This document shows positions 16,568 to 25,221 of a stretch of 32,512 bases of DNA, in pieces. The notes beneath the pieces were generated by a model. It saw only the letters and a program-made list of their open reading frames with translations, searched no databases and was not told where the DNA came from. How positions within the stretch are numbered: the first letter of the stretch is position 1; every line of letters starts with the position of its first letter. Made by a program: the position numbers and the translations under genes. The stretch lies in the NCBI GenBank assembly GCA_024644725.1, contig JAHEHE010000027.1, positions 1 through 32,512 on the forward strand, given 5' to 3'. The stretch comes from Flavobacteriaceae bacterium (lineage in GTDB: Bacteria; Bacteroidota; Bacteroidia; Flavobacteriales; Flavobacteriaceae).

Positions 16568-17839
16568 ATGATTGATTTATTACTAGGCCTGCAATGGGGC
16601 GATGAGGGCAAGGGAAAAGTAGTGGATGTACTGACCCGAAACTATGATATCATTGCCAGATTCCAAGGCGGACCCAATGCGGGTCACACTTTGATTTTTG
16701 ACGGAAACAAACATGTTCTTCACACCATTCCGTCCGGAATTTTTCACCCCAGGGCAATGAACCTGGTCGGAAACGGAGTCGTGATTGACCCGGTGATTTT
16801 CAAAAAAGAACTTGAGAATCTTTCCAGGCACAACATCAATTTCAAGGAGCGCCTACTCATCTCAAGGAAGGCGCATATCATTTTGCCAACTCATCGTTTG
16901 CTTGACGCGGCCTCTGAAAAAATGAAGGGCAAAGCCAAAATCGGATCTACCTTAAAGGGAATTGGCCCGACCTATATGGACAAGACCGGAAGAAACGGAA
17001 TTCGCGTTGGGGATCTCGAACTCAGCGACTGGAAGGAGCGCTACAGCAATCTGTGCCATAAGCACCTCAAGATGATCAAATTCTACGAAGTTGAACTGGA
17101 ATTTGACCTGGATGCCATGGAGAAAGAGTTTTTCGAGGCCATCGAGGTTCTCAGGGAGCTGCAGTTCATAGACAGCGAGGCCTATATCAATAAAGCCCTT
17201 CGTGACAAAAAAAGCATTTTGGCTGAGGGTGCACAGGGTTCTCTTCTGGACATTGATTTCGGCACCTACCCTTACGTGACTTCCTCAAACACCACAGCCG
17301 CTGGCGCCTGTACAGGACTCGGCGTGGCTCCGAGTAGAATTGGTAGCGTGTATGGTATTTTTAAGGCGTACACGACAAGAGTCGGATCCGGTCCTTTCCC
17401 TACCGAGCTGTTTGATGAGGATGGGAAGACCATGGCGCGTATCGGAAACGAATTCGGTGCCACAACAGGAAGACCCAGAAGATGTGGCTGGCTCGATCTG
17501 ATCGCACTGAAATATGCGGTAGAGATTAACGGAGTCACAAATCTGATGATGATGAAAGGTGATGTTCTATCCGGTTTCAAAACGATAAAAGCCTGTACGT
17601 CTTATACCTACAAAGGAAAAGAAATACTGCACCTCCCGTATAACATCGAACCCGAGAATGTTTCGGTGAATTACACGGAGTTTGAAGGTTGGGACGAAGA
17701 CCTGACGGCCATTACAAGCCCGTCTCAAATGCCGGAGAACCTGAAGGACTATATCCGTTTCATCGAGGATTTTGTCGGTGTGAAGGTCAGCCTGGTCTCT
17801 GTCGGACCCGATCGGAACCAGACGATTCGCATTGAATAA
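16568..17839 (+). CDS. purA: Adenylosuccinate synthetase
   Basis: PurA joins IMP and aspartate using GTP, the first committed step to AMP. The 423-residue protein has normal family length. The N-terminal GTP/IMP loop reads QWGDEGKGK, followed by GGPNAGHT (catalytic region), IGSTLKGIGPTYMDK, and EGAQGSLLDIDFGTYPYVTSS with TTGRPRRCGWLDL later. The ATG at 16568 places the loop near residue 9 as usual. It sits 21 bp after fur and 12 bp before the OstA-like gene. Together with purL at the left edge this window has two purine genes, but they are about 13 kb apart and not one operon. Confidence 0.97.
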   Translation: MIDLLLGLQWGDEGKGKVVDVLTRNYDIIARFQGGPNAGHTLIFDGNKHVLHTIPSGIFHPRAMNLVGNGVVIDPVIFKKELENLSRHNINFKERLLISRKAHIILPTHRLLDAASEKMKGKAKIGSTLKGIGPTYMDKTGRNGIRVGDLELSDWKERYSNLCHKHLKMIKFYEVELEFDLDAMEKEFFEAIEVLRELQFIDSEAYINKALRDKKSILAEGAQGSLLDIDFGTYPYVTSSNTTAAGACTGLGVAPSRIGSVYGIFKAYTTRVGSGPFPTELFDEDGKTMARIGNEFGATTGRPRRCGWLDLIALKYAVEINGVTNLMMMKGDVLSGFKTIKACTSYTYKGKEILHLPYNIEPENVSVNYTEFEGWDEDLTAITSPSQMPENLKDYIRFIEDFVGVKVSLVSVGPDRNQTIRIE

Positions 17840-17851
17840 AAGAGAACACTT

Positions 17852-19351
17852 TTGAGATCTGTATTATTCGTTTTCATACTGGTATGCACCTGTTTCTCAA
17901 TTCAGGGACAGGGAAAGCGAATACAGATTCTTCATTCGGACAATTCGACTATTGACGAGGTTGCCTATCCGGGAGCGACCGTGCTGATCGGAAATGTATT
18001 CATAAGGCATGAGGGAATTACCCTCAAATGCAAAAAGGCGATTCACTACAAGAACGAAAACTACATCAAAGCTTTCGGAAACGTGGTACTGAACCAGGGA
18101 GACAGCATCCGCCAGACGAGTCAATACACAGAGTACAACGGAAACACGAAAAAGGCCCTCTCCTGGGGAAGGGTCATGCTAAAGGATCCGCAAATGACCC
18201 TGCGCACCGATACTTTACAGTTCGACAGGGAAAAGCAACTACTCTACTACAGGTACAGTGCCACCATTCAGGACAGCATCAACACGCTGACCAGCGATAC
18301 GGGAAATTACTACCTGTCCCTGAACAAATTCCAGGCGATTTCTGATGTCGTGCTGACGAATCCGGACTATGTGTTGAATTCCAATCACCTGGATTACTAT
18401 ACGGACAGTGGCAAAGCCTTTCTTTACGGAGAGTCAACGATTCGCAGCGATGACAACCTGATTTTTTGCAAAAAGGGTTTCTATGACACAAAAACCGACG
18501 TTTCATATTTTACACGAGATGCCCGCATCGAGTTCGACAACAAGGAAATCAAAGCAGACAGTCTGTATTACAACCGAAACCTGGGTTTTGCATCCGCCAA
18601 TGAGAACATTGTCATCATCGACACCCTGAACAACAGTGTGCTCAAAGGGAATTACGCCGAGTTTTTTGAAAAGGTGGATTCCGCATTTGTGGTGGGACGA
18701 GCCGTCGCCATTACCAACACCCACAAGGACTCTCTTTTTATTCACGGGGATACGATACTAGCTACCGGCGTCCCGGAAGAACGGATCATTCGATGTTATC
18801 ATCATGTCAAGTTCTTCAAAAGTGACTTGAGCGGAAAATGCGATTCGATTCACTCCAACCAGGGAACCGGGCTCACCCAAATGTTTGTCAATCCCATCCT
18901 TTGGTCAGACGGAAGTCAGATCACGGGAGATACGATTCAACTCATCAACGACACCGAAGAGGATCGTCTTGACAGCCTTAAGGTATTGTACAATGCCTTT
19001 ATCATCAACAAGGATTCCATGGGCTACAATCAGATCAAAGGACGAAATCTTTTTGGCAAGTTCGAAGACAATGACCTTCGTTTCGTAAATGTTGTTGGAA
19101 ACGGAGAAATCATTCACTATGTGCGTGATGAAGCCCAGGAATTGATTGGGATAGAAAAAACAAGTTGCAGTGAAATCCATTTTCTTCTGAGAGAAAGCAA
19201 AATAGAACAGGCCAGGTTCATCAATCAGCCTGATGGTCAAACCTATCCTCCCTCTAAACTGCCGAAGAATGCCAGGAAACTGAGAGGTTTCAATTGGAGG
19301 GAAAGTGAACAACCCCGAAGCAAGGAAGACATATTCATAAAAGATGACTGA
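17852..19351 (+). CDS. OstA-like (LptA-type) LPS-transport protein
   Basis: A 499-residue exported protein of the OstA-like family of Bacteroidota. The start is TTG at 17852: it directly precedes the signal sequence (RSVLFVFILVCTCFSIQGQ) and no ATG is near. The mature part is a long run of short beta-strand repeats (patterns such as ADSLYYNRNLGFA, GNYYLSLNKFQAISDVVLTN and SDDNLIFCKKGFYD), typical of the LptA/OstA jelly-roll that carries lipopolysaccharide across the periplasm. It is longer than E. coli LptA (about 185 residues) and lacks the LptD barrel, so a periplasmic bridge component is inferred. It follows purA by 12 bp and overlaps the aminotransferase gene by 8 bp. Confidence 0.85.
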   Translation: MRSVLFVFILVCTCFSIQGQGKRIQILHSDNSTIDEVAYPGATVLIGNVFIRHEGITLKCKKAIHYKNENYIKAFGNVVLNQGDSIRQTSQYTEYNGNTKKALSWGRVMLKDPQMTLRTDTLQFDREKQLLYYRYSATIQDSINTLTSDTGNYYLSLNKFQAISDVVLTNPDYVLNSNHLDYYTDSGKAFLYGESTIRSDDNLIFCKKGFYDTKTDVSYFTRDARIEFDNKEIKADSLYYNRNLGFASANENIVIIDTLNNSVLKGNYAEFFEKVDSAFVVGRAVAITNTHKDSLFIHGDTILATGVPEERIIRCYHHVKFFKSDLSGKCDSIHSNQGTGLTQMFVNPILWSDGSQITGDTIQLINDTEEDRLDSLKVLYNAFIINKDSMGYNQIKGRNLFGKFEDNDLRFVNVVGNGEIIHYVRDEAQELIGIEKTSCSEIHFLLRESKIEQARFINQPDGQTYPPSKLPKNARKLRGFNWRESEQPRSKEDIFIKDD

Positions 19352-20522
19352 GGATTTCTTCGCATACCAGGCCCAGACATCACCTCATCCCCTGGCCCTC
19401 AAAATAGAGCGGGCACAGGGAAGCTATCTCTATGATGACCAGGGAAGATCTTACCTGGATTTTGTCGCCGGTGTATCTGCCAACACCCTTGGACACCAAC
19501 CCGAAAGCGTGAAGAGAGCGATCAGCGATCAACTTGACAAATACATGCATGTGATGGTCTATGGAGAATTTATTCAGTCACCGCAGGTTGACCTGTGCCG
19601 ATTTTTGGCTGACAAACTTCCTGAGAGGCTCAACTGCACGTACTTGACAAACTCAGGTACGGAGGCGACCGAGGGAGCAATCAAACTGGCCAAGAGGCTT
19701 ACGGGAAGAGCCGAGATTGTCGCGGCTCGCAATGCCTACCATGGAAATACCCAGGGCGCAATGAGTGTCTGTGGCCGGGAAGAACAGAACCGAGCCTATC
19801 GCCCTCTAATTCCCGGATCGCGATTCATTCGTTTCAACAATGAAGATGAGCTAAAAGCCATTGATCACAACACGGCCGCAGTCATTCTAGAGACCATCCA
19901 GGGAGGGGCCGGATTTATTAAGCCGGAACCCGGATACTTGAAAAAGGTCAGGAATAGATGTGAACAGGTTGGAGCCCTGTTGATCCTGGATGAGATTCAA
20001 AGCGGCATTGGAAGAACAGGTAAATTCTTCGGTTTTATGCATTATGAGGTGGAACCTGATATATTGATCACGGGCAAAGGTTTGGGAGGTGGCATGCCGA
20101 TCGGCGCCTTCATCTCTTCGACAGAGAACATGTCAGTTTTTACCGAAAACCCTAAACTCGGTCACATCACAACCTTTGGTGGTCATCCGGTCATAGCAGC
20201 TGCTGCCCTTGCAACCTTGCGGGAACTGTACGATAACCATTGGATGCAGAAGATCGATGCAAAAGAAAGATTACTTCGGGAACACCTCCAACACGAGCAT
20301 ATCGTGGAAATTCGCGGACAAGGTCTGATGCTCGCATTGATTCTTAGTGATCCGGAAAAAGTCAATTACCTGATACATCAATCTCTAAAAAACGGTTTGA
20401 TTCTTTTTTGGCTGCTTTATGAACCCAGAGCGGCTCGAATCACACCTCCTCTCAACATCTCCGATTCGGATCTCATAAAGGGCTGCCAGATCATTCTTCG
20501 AATTCTGGATCAGATCAAATAA
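19344..20522 (+). CDS. Class-III PLP aminotransferase (acetylornithine/ornithine-type)
   Basis: A 392-residue PLP-dependent aminotransferase of the ornithine/acetylornithine/GABA group. SGTEA at 104-108 binds the cofactor phosphate, Asp216 in LILDEIQSGIGRTG contacts the pyridine nitrogen, and Lys245 in LITGKGLGGG is the Schiff-base lysine. The substrate is not determined; the gene is not beside arginine-synthesis genes, so naming it argD or rocD would be a guess. Its ATG overlaps the end of the OstA-like gene by 8 bases, implying translational coupling, and it ends the fur-purA-ostA run. A 221-bp AT-rich gap follows with no evident terminator. Confidence 0.92.
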   Translation: MTEDFFAYQAQTSPHPLALKIERAQGSYLYDDQGRSYLDFVAGVSANTLGHQPESVKRAISDQLDKYMHVMVYGEFIQSPQVDLCRFLADKLPERLNCTYLTNSGTEATEGAIKLAKRLTGRAEIVAARNAYHGNTQGAMSVCGREEQNRAYRPLIPGSRFIRFNNEDELKAIDHNTAAVILETIQGGAGFIKPEPGYLKKVRNRCEQVGALLILDEIQSGIGRTGKFFGFMHYEVEPDILITGKGLGGGMPIGAFISSTENMSVFTENPKLGHITTFGGHPVIAAAALATLRELYDNHWMQKIDAKERLLREHLQHEHIVEIRGQGLMLALILSDPEKVNYLIHQSLKNGLILFWLLYEPRAARITPPLNISDSDLIKGCQIILRILDQIK

Positions 20523-20534
20523 CCAACTTTAATT

Positions 20535-20730
20535 TGTCATATTGACACATTTAGCGATATTCTATTATGAATATGTTAATTATGTTAATAGATTCTTAAC
20601 CAATTCTAAATATTCCGCGAATTTTCGTTAAATGTTTCTTAATTGATGAAAATTTAACTGTAACTATTGTAACAGATGCTCGAAAAGTTCCGTCCTTTAA
20701 GTTATAAATGTCTAATCAAAGTGTCTAATC
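20535..20730. other. AT-rich intergenic region with short repeats
   Basis: The 221-bp gap before the small secreted protein gene holds no ORF. It contains an inverted repeat TGTCA-TAT-TGACA (20535-20547), a perfect tandem TATGTTAAT pair (20572-20589), and TGTCTAATC twice, 13 bases apart (20709-20717 and 20722-20730), just before the start codon. These could be regulator sites; none matches a motif I can name. Confidence 0.4.
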
Positions 20731-20743
20731 TAAATTATCTATC

Positions 20744-21082
20744 ATGAAATCTTTCAAATTTATCCTTCTCGTTTCAGCAGTATTCTTACTCAACGTTGTC
20801 ACAACTTTTGCCAATCCGATTAAACCTACCGATCAATTGCGTGGTGAAATCGTCGACATCATCGGGTTCAGTTTCCTGGATGATTACGAAGAAAATGAGT
20901 ATTCTGCGGAAGTGTTGTTCACGGTGAATTCAGAACAGGAATTAATAGTCCTGTCTGTGAATTCAGAAAGCGATGAAGCAGAGGACTACCTGAGAGACAA
21001 ACTCAACTACAAAAAAGTGGATCACTTGCCTTCAAAATACGGCGAGATTTATTTGCTTCCCGTGAAAATGGTCAAGGAGTAG
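20744..21082 (+). CDS. Small secreted protein of unknown function
   Basis: A 112-residue protein with a clear signal peptide: basic MKSFKF, a hydrophobic core to about residue 20, and a likely cut near TTFANP (about 23). The mature part is short, acidic and mixed alpha/beta in appearance (EIVDIIGFSFLDDYEENEYSAEVLFTV is the longest hydrophobic-patterned section). I do not recognise a named domain. It stands alone between the aminotransferase gene and a terminator, with a long AT-rich upstream region that suggests its own, possibly regulated, promoter. No Cys follows the signal region in lipobox fashion, so a soluble periplasmic or secreted protein is the likeliest form. Confidence 0.75.
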   Translation: MKSFKFILLVSAVFLLNVVTTFANPIKPTDQLRGEIVDIIGFSFLDDYEENEYSAEVLFTVNSEQELIVLSVNSESDEAEDYLRDKLNYKKVDHLPSKYGEIYLLPVKMVKE

Positions 21083-21113
21083 GAGACCTGCTTCTATTAA
21101 AATTTTCAAAATG

Positions 21114-21142
21114 AAGTCGCTCTCAACGGAGCGACTTTTTTA
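21114..21142. terminator. Shared terminator between convergent genes
   Basis: A perfect 9-bp stem AAGTCGCTC/GAGCGACTT with loop TCAACG is followed on the plus strand by a T-run. On the minus strand the stem lies directly after the TlpA-type stop codon and is followed by a shorter T-rich stretch, so it may serve both directions. Confidence 0.85.
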
Positions 21143-21709
21143 TTGGACCATCTCATCGAGCAAGGATCGAACCTTTTTACTGTTCCAGTCGGCGGCCCCG
21201 ACCTTGTCGACCCGAATCATGCCTTGTGAGTCGATCACATAAGTTGTGGGAAGGGAACTCGTCGTCATTACCTTTGGCGGCACTGTTCTTTCGTAATAAA
21301 CGGGAAGGCTCAGATTCTTTTTTTCCAAGAACTTCACTACGCGCTCATGATCGTCTCGCGCTATGAAGACAAACGCAACACGATCTCCGTAGTCTTCGTA
21401 AAGTTCCTGCATACCCGGCATTTCAGCCACGCAGGGCGGACACCAGGTCGCCCAGAAATTGACCAGGATGACCTTGCCCTTCAGCGATTCAAAATTCAGG
21501 TTTTCGCCCGACGTGGACACCAGGTTCCAATTGAAATCGTCCAACTTCTCCCTTTCATCCTCGTCCACTTCCATATTGAAAACACTTGTGGTCACTACGG
21601 AAAGGCCTTTTATCAACAAGGCGCGTACGGGCAAACCATATGGCGTGAAAAGGAATAGTGCAAAAAGTACAAACAGAATATTGGAAAGATTCTTTCGAAT
21701 AAATTTCAT
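21140..21709 (-). CDS. TlpA-family membrane-anchored thioredoxin
   Basis: A 189-residue protein with one N-terminal membrane segment (about 10-26) and a periplasmic thioredoxin fold. The redox motif is CPPC at 90-93 within FWATWCPPCVAEMP, and LPTTYVID carries the cis-proline. TlpA/ResA-type proteins reduce or shuffle disulfides, for example in cytochrome maturation; the target here is unknown. The open frame continues upstream to 21790, but the ATG at 21709 is chosen because it overlaps the DoxX stop as ATGA and directly precedes the membrane segment. It is therefore coupled to the DoxX gene. Confidence 0.92.
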   Translation of the reverse strand: MKFIRKNLSNILFVLFALFLFTPYGLPVRALLIKGLSVVTTSVFNMEVDEDEREKLDDFNWNLVSTSGENLNFESLKGKVILVNFWATWCPPCVAEMPGMQELYEDYGDRVAFVFIARDDHERVVKFLEKKNLSLPVYYERTVPPKVMTTSSLPTTYVIDSQGMIRVDKVGAADWNSKKVRSLLDEMVQ

Positions 21710-22113
21710 GTAAAAAGGGTTTCGAACGACATTCCAGATTTTTTGAACGTCATCCATTTGTCCTTTTGCAAGATAGCAGTTATGAGGCACATGGTAAAAA
21801 CAAGTATGGCCAGAGCAAAGAGGGTCCCTCCATCATTTTTAACAACGATACCCAGCACAAATAGGTGGGAGAAAATCGCTCCCGTCATTATTCCGACTCC
21901 CATCAAGGCCCCCACAAATGAGGTGCGCTTGATGATCAGCAACACAGCCGTGATCAGTTCGACTATGCCCAGCCCGATTCTTCCGTAGGGTTCCACACCC
22001 AATTGGGAAAAAATGTAGACGCTCTCAGGGGCACCCGTAAATTTGAAATAAAGTGTTTGCAGCAAAATAACGGCTGCGACAAGTGAAGTGATTCGTTCGA
22101 TATATTTTTTCAT
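21706..22113 (-). CDS. DoxX-like membrane protein
   Basis: A 135-residue integral membrane protein with four hydrophobic segments (about 8-24, 44-62, 68-88 and 95-113), matching the DoxX-like family. Members often sit beside thioredoxin-like or redox genes and have been linked to thiol and sulfur redox homeostasis. Here the gene is translationally coupled (ATGA) to a TlpA thioredoxin, so a joint membrane redox role is inferred. The promoter was not confidently located in the 93 bp upstream, which also hold the aconitase terminator. Confidence 0.82.
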   Translation of the reverse strand: MKKYIERITSLVAAVILLQTLYFKFTGAPESVYIFSQLGVEPYGRIGLGIVELITAVLLIIKRTSFVGALMGVGIMTGAIFSHLFVLGIVVKNDGGTLFALAILVFTMCLITAILQKDKWMTFKKSGMSFETLFT

Positions 22114-22169
22114 GGATAAAATGTTTCCTAATTGGTAGGGACTCTTCCAACAGGCTTACACATTTACCC

Positions 22170-22199
22170 AAAAAAAAACCCCTTCTATGAAGAAGGGGT
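22170..22199 (-). terminator. Aconitase gene terminator
   Basis: On the minus strand, ACCCCTTCT-TCAT-AGAAGGGGT forms a perfect 9-bp stem with a four-base loop, followed by about nine T. It starts 7 bases after the aconitase stop codon. Confidence 0.92.
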
Positions 22200-22206
22200 C
22201 TAATCA

Positions 22207-24468
22207 TTAAGCGTTTTGCTTCTTTATGAGATTCAGAGCTGATCCTTCCTTGAACCACTCTATCTGATTCTCATTGTAGGTATGATTCAACTTGATCAGG
22301 TCTTTAGAACCATCTTCGTGAACTACCTCCAAAGTCAGTTGTCTACCTGGAGCAAAGTGGTCCAGGTCAACAAAATTAAAGGTGTCATTCTCCTGGATCA
22401 GATCATAGTCGCTTTCTTTGGCGAAGGTAAGTCCAAGCATTCCCTGCTTCTTGAGATTCGTCTCGTGGATTCTCGCGAAAGACTTCACAATCACAGCAGC
22501 AACCCCAAGATGCCTAGGCTCCATCGCAGCATGCTCACGTGAGGATCCTTCACCGTAGTTGTGATCACCCACAACAACCGAATAAATTCCGGCTGCCTTG
22601 TAGGCCCTTGCTGTGGCAGGTACAGGTCCGTATTCCCCGGTGAGCTGATTCTGAACATTGTTCGTTTCTTTGTTGAAGGCATTCACTGCCCCGATGAGCA
22701 AGTTGTCTGAGATATTGTCCAGGTGACCTCTAAAGCGCAACCAGGGTCCGGCCATCGAGATGTGGTCTGTTGTACATTTACCATAGGCCTTGATCAGCAG
22801 CTTGGCTCCTGTCACATCGGACCCGATTGGCTCGAATGGAGAAAGTAGCTGCAATCTTTTCGAGTCCGGATTGACAACGACCTCAATCGAAGAACCATCT
22901 TTGACGGGTTCTACATATCCGGGATCCTTAACGTCGAAACCTTTTGGAGGCAATTCATAACCCGTCGGCTCATCAAGCATAACTTCTTCGCCATCCTGGT
23001 TGGTCAGTTTATCCGTTACCGGGTTGAAATCCAAACGCCCGGAGATCGCAATTGCGGCAACCATTTCAGGTGAACCGACAAAAGCATGGGTGTTCGGATT
23101 GCCATCAGCACGTTTTGAGAAATTCCGGTTAAATGAGTGAACAATAGTGTTTTTTTTCTGTTTGTCTGCCCCTTCCCTGGCCCATTGACCGATGCAGGGT
23201 CCACAGGCATTTGTGAATATGGTGGCGTCCAGATCTTCAAAGATATCCAATAGTCCATCTCTATCTGCAGTGTATCGCACTTGCTCCGAACCGGGATTGA
23301 TCCCAAATTCTGCTTTTGTGACCAACTTCTTGTCAACCGCCTGCTTGGCAACAGAAGCAGCACGAGAAAGGTCCTCATAAGAAGAATTCGTACAAGAGCC
23401 GATCAGACCCCATTCGACATCCAATGGCCAGTCATTGGCTTCCGCTTTTTCCCTGAGCTCACCAACCGGAGTCGCCAAGTCGGGCGTAAAAGGTCCGTTG
23501 AGATGTGGTTTCAGTTCTGACAAGTTGATCTCAATCACCTGGTCAAAGTATTTTTCAGGATCCGCGTATACTTCCGGGTCACCCGTGAGATATGGTGCAA
23601 TCCCGTTAGCCGCGTCCGCCACTTCATCACGAGCTGTTGCTCTCAGATAGCGCTCCATGGATTCGTCGTAACCAAAGGTCGAGGTTGTGGCCCCTATTTC
23701 TGCTCCCATGTTGCAAATCGTTCCTTTACCCGTTGCCGAGATGGATTTGGCTCCTTCGCCGAAATACTCCACTATGGCCCCGGTTCCGCCTTTTACGGTC
23801 AAAATACCTGCCACTTTCAGAATGACGTCCTTTGGTGCGGTCCAACCGCTGAGCTCACCCGTAAGTTTGACACCAATCAGTTTTGGGAACTTCAACTCCC
23901 AAGGCATATCCGCCATTACATCCACGGCGTCTGCTCCTCCTACACCGATAGCCACCATACCCAATCCTCCAGCGTTGACCGTATGAGAGTCGGTGCCAAT
24001 CATCATTCCTCCCGGGAAGGCATAATTCTCCAGTACCACCTGGTGAATGATTCCGGCTCCAGGCTTCCAGAAGCCTATGCCGTATTTATTGGAAACTGAT
24101 GCGAGGAAATTAAAAACCTCGCTGCTAGTGTTAATGGCTTCCTGAAGATCCTTGTCGGCACCGATTCGCGCCTGGATAAGGTGATCGCAATGCACAGTTG
24201 TCGGAACCGCCACCTTTTTCTTCCCGGCCTGCATGAATTGAAGCAGCGCCATTTGGGCCGTAGCATCCTGACAGGCAATTCTGTCCGGGGCAAAATCGAC
24301 GTAATCTACGCCTCGCTCAAAAGACTTATCCGGGTTTCCGTCCCAAAGGTGGTTGTACAAAATTTTCTCCGACAGGGTCAGGGGTCTTCCCACGACTTGT
24401 TTCGCCGCGTCAACCCGCTCAGTCATTCGACTGTAAACCTGCTTAATCATATCGAGATCAAAAGCCAT
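22207..24468 (-). CDS. acn: Aconitate hydratase, mitochondrial type
   Basis: A 753-residue TCA-cycle enzyme interconverting citrate and isocitrate via cis-aconitate on a [4Fe-4S] cluster. The cluster cysteines are Cys359 (GSCTNSS), Cys422 and Cys425 (ACGPCIGQW), nearly the numbering of mitochondrial aconitase, and overall length fits that type rather than the roughly 890-residue AcnA. The C-terminal swivel domain with [17 protein letters not shown] is complete. The gene is single, with its own -7 box upstream and a strong terminator downstream. It lies just downstream of rnpB on the same strand. Confidence 0.96.
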   Translation of the reverse strand: MAFDLDMIKQVYSRMTERVDAAKQVVGRPLTLSEKILYNHLWDGNPDKSFERGVDYVDFAPDRIACQDATAQMALLQFMQAGKKKVAVPTTVHCDHLIQARIGADKDLQEAINTSSEVFNFLASVSNKYGIGFWKPGAGIIHQVVLENYAFPGGMMIGTDSHTVNAGGLGMVAIGVGGADAVDVMADMPWELKFPKLIGVKLTGELSGWTAPKDVILKVAGILTVKGGTGAIVEYFGEGAKSISATGKGTICNMGAEIGATTSTFGYDESMERYLRATARDEVADAANGIAPYLTGDPEVYADPEKYFDQVIEINLSELKPHLNGPFTPDLATPVGELREKAEANDWPLDVEWGLIGSCTNSSYEDLSRAASVAKQAVDKKLVTKAEFGINPGSEQVRYTADRDGLLDIFEDLDATIFTNACGPCIGQWAREGADKQKKNTIVHSFNRNFSKRADGNPNTHAFVGSPEMVAAIAISGRLDFNPVTDKLTNQDGEEVMLDEPTGYELPPKGFDVKDPGYVEPVKDGSSIEVVVNPDSKRLQLLSPFEPIGSDVTGAKLLIKAYGKCTTDHISMAGPWLRFRGHLDNISDNLLIGAVNAFNKETNNVQNQLTGEYGPVPATARAYKAAGIYSVVVGDHNYGEGSSREHAAMEPRHLGVAAVIVKSFARIHETNLKKQGMLGLTFAKESDYDLIQENDTFNFVDLDHFAPGRQLTLEVVHEDGSKDLIKLNHTYNENQIEWFKEGSALNLIKKQNA

Positions 24469-24503
24469 ACTTTATATTTTATTGTTTGTAAGAAAAATGT
24501 TCA

Positions 24504-24511
24504 CAAAACTA
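24504..24511 (-). promoter_or_regulatory. -7 box of the aconitase promoter
   Basis: TAGTTTTG on the minus strand matches TAnnTTTG and lies 35 bases before the aconitase ATG. The -33 element is weak (TCC where TTG is expected). Confidence 0.55.
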
Positions 24512-24603
24512 CGAAATATAAAGCGCATTTGGAACTTGAGAAGATCAAAACAAGCTCTTTTTTCAAATTGATAAATCAGTTGGTGTTAAATTGCTACAAA
24601 GAA

Positions 24604-24952
24604 AAAAAAGTAAGCCAATAAGCCGGATTCTGTTATCCATCCGAAGATGGATTCTCATCATTTATCTGGGTCAAAGATTGCTCTGAGACTCTAGCTGCCT
24701 ACCCCTTGGAGTCGGACGGGTCATCCTTAACCGGCCGAAGCCAGATTTCCAATGTACATGGCATTGCACCGCGTAGAGTTTACCTGATTTCACTACAGCC
24801 GAACTGTACATACTTTCTGCTGCACTTGTCCTTCTGCGCCTGAACGCAGAGGCGGATGTTATCCGCTACGCTACCCTGTGGTGTCCGGACTTTCCTCTCT
24901 GAAAAACAATTTCTGAAGCTGTATTTTCAAAGCGATGAGATGACTTACTTTT
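24604..24952 (-). ncRNA. rnpB: RNase P RNA, bacterial class A
   Basis: The catalytic RNA that trims the 5' leader of tRNA precursors. On the minus strand the hallmark GAGGAAAGTCCGGAC near the 5' end and CAGAATCCGGCTTAT near the 3' end (both P4-flanking regions) are readable, as is the universally conserved AGATAAATGA stretch. A CCATC-TTCG-GATGG tetraloop hairpin is also visible. The ends are set by the P1 helix: AAAAGTAAG (24944-24952) pairs with CTTACTTTT (24606-24614), and a T-run right after the 3' strand should end transcription. Ends are accurate to a few bases. It is expressed from its own promoter and lies upstream of aconitase. Confidence 0.95.
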
Positions 24953-24955
24953 CTG

Positions 24956-24985
24956 CAAAAGTACAACCAATGAACAGGAAAAAAA
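24956..24985 (-). promoter_or_regulatory. rnpB promoter
   Basis: A perfect -7 box TACTTTTG (24956-24963) precedes the P1 strand by three bases. Nineteen bases upstream the -33 position reads TTT and falls inside the T-run of the terminator at 24979-25012. Confidence 0.7.
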
Positions 24986-25012
24986 AATCCCACTTTTGTA
25001 AACAAAAGTGGG
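24979..25012 (-). terminator. Terminator upstream of rnpB
   Basis: CCCACTTTTG and CAAAAGTGGG form a perfect 10-bp stem with a four-base loop; on the minus strand it is followed by A and nine T. It is the end of the candidate small RNA A and overlaps the rnpB promoter. Confidence 0.85.
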
Positions 25013-25032
25013 AAAATTGCTATGAAAAAGAA
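25007..25032. repeat. Direct repeat copy 1 (26 bp)
   Basis: Plus-strand AGTGGGAAAATTGCTATG and the following AAAAAGAA, identical to 25166-25191. It covers part of the terminator stem and the linker of unit A. Confidence 0.9.
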
Positions 25033-25141
25033 TATTACTATTAAAAGTAATACGTAGGCTGTAAAAATACAATAAAAGGATCAATTTCCTAATTAAAATG
25101 GAAATTATTTTGGAATATTCAAGAACGAGAAGCCTGGAAAT

Positions 25142-25171
25142 AAAAAAACCCACTCTAAAGAAAAGAGTGGG
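25142..25171 (-). terminator. Terminator downstream of dnaJ
   Basis: On the minus strand CCCACTCT pairs with AGAGTGGG around a seven-base loop, followed by seven T. It ends candidate small RNA B and may also stop grpE-dnaJ transcripts, whose last stop codon is 125 bases upstream. Confidence 0.82.
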
Positions 25172-25191
25172 AAAATTGCTATGAAAAAGAA
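25166..25191. repeat. Direct repeat copy 2 (26 bp)
   Basis: Identical to 25007-25032, in the same orientation, with 159 bases between copy starts. It covers part of the terminator stem and the linker of unit B. Confidence 0.9.
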
Positions 25192-25221
25192 AAAGTTACT
25201 GAATTCGTGAATTCAGCAAAA

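Larger units (their letters stand above)
24979..25052 (-). ncRNA. Candidate small RNA A (hairpin-linker-terminator unit)
   Basis: Read on the minus strand: a perfect hairpin TATTACT-TTTAAT-AGTAATA (25033-25052), a 20-base linker containing TCATAGCAATTTT, then the terminator stem and T-run. A TATTTTTA box (25062-25069) lies nine bases upstream. The same order with the same linker occurs 159 bases upstream in unit B, although the hairpin stems differ. No protein is encoded. A small RNA is the inference; it could instead be a second terminator module behind dnaJ. Confidence 0.35.
25142..25216 (-). ncRNA. Candidate small RNA B (hairpin-linker-terminator unit)
   Basis: Read on the minus strand: inverted repeat CTGAATTC/GAATTCAG (25199-25216), a linker whose last 20 bases equal those of unit A, then a terminator stem and T-run. 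A perfect -7 box TATATTTG lies five bases upstream, giving a predicted transcript of about 75 bases with its own promoter. The 25053-25141 stretch between the units holds a further AATTTCC/GGAAATT inverted repeat and no gene. Confidence 0.4.

Noticed and set aside
25022-25056. Plus-strand mini-ORF MKKNITIKSNT (and MKKKKLLNS at 25181)
   Set aside because: Only 9-11 codons in AT-rich DNA, with hairpins better explained as minus-strand terminators; too little to support coding.
24979-25191. The two 26-bp direct repeats as a two-unit CRISPR or an IS end
   Set aside because: Spacing is 159 bases, each copy is part of a terminator, and there is no transposase or target duplication.
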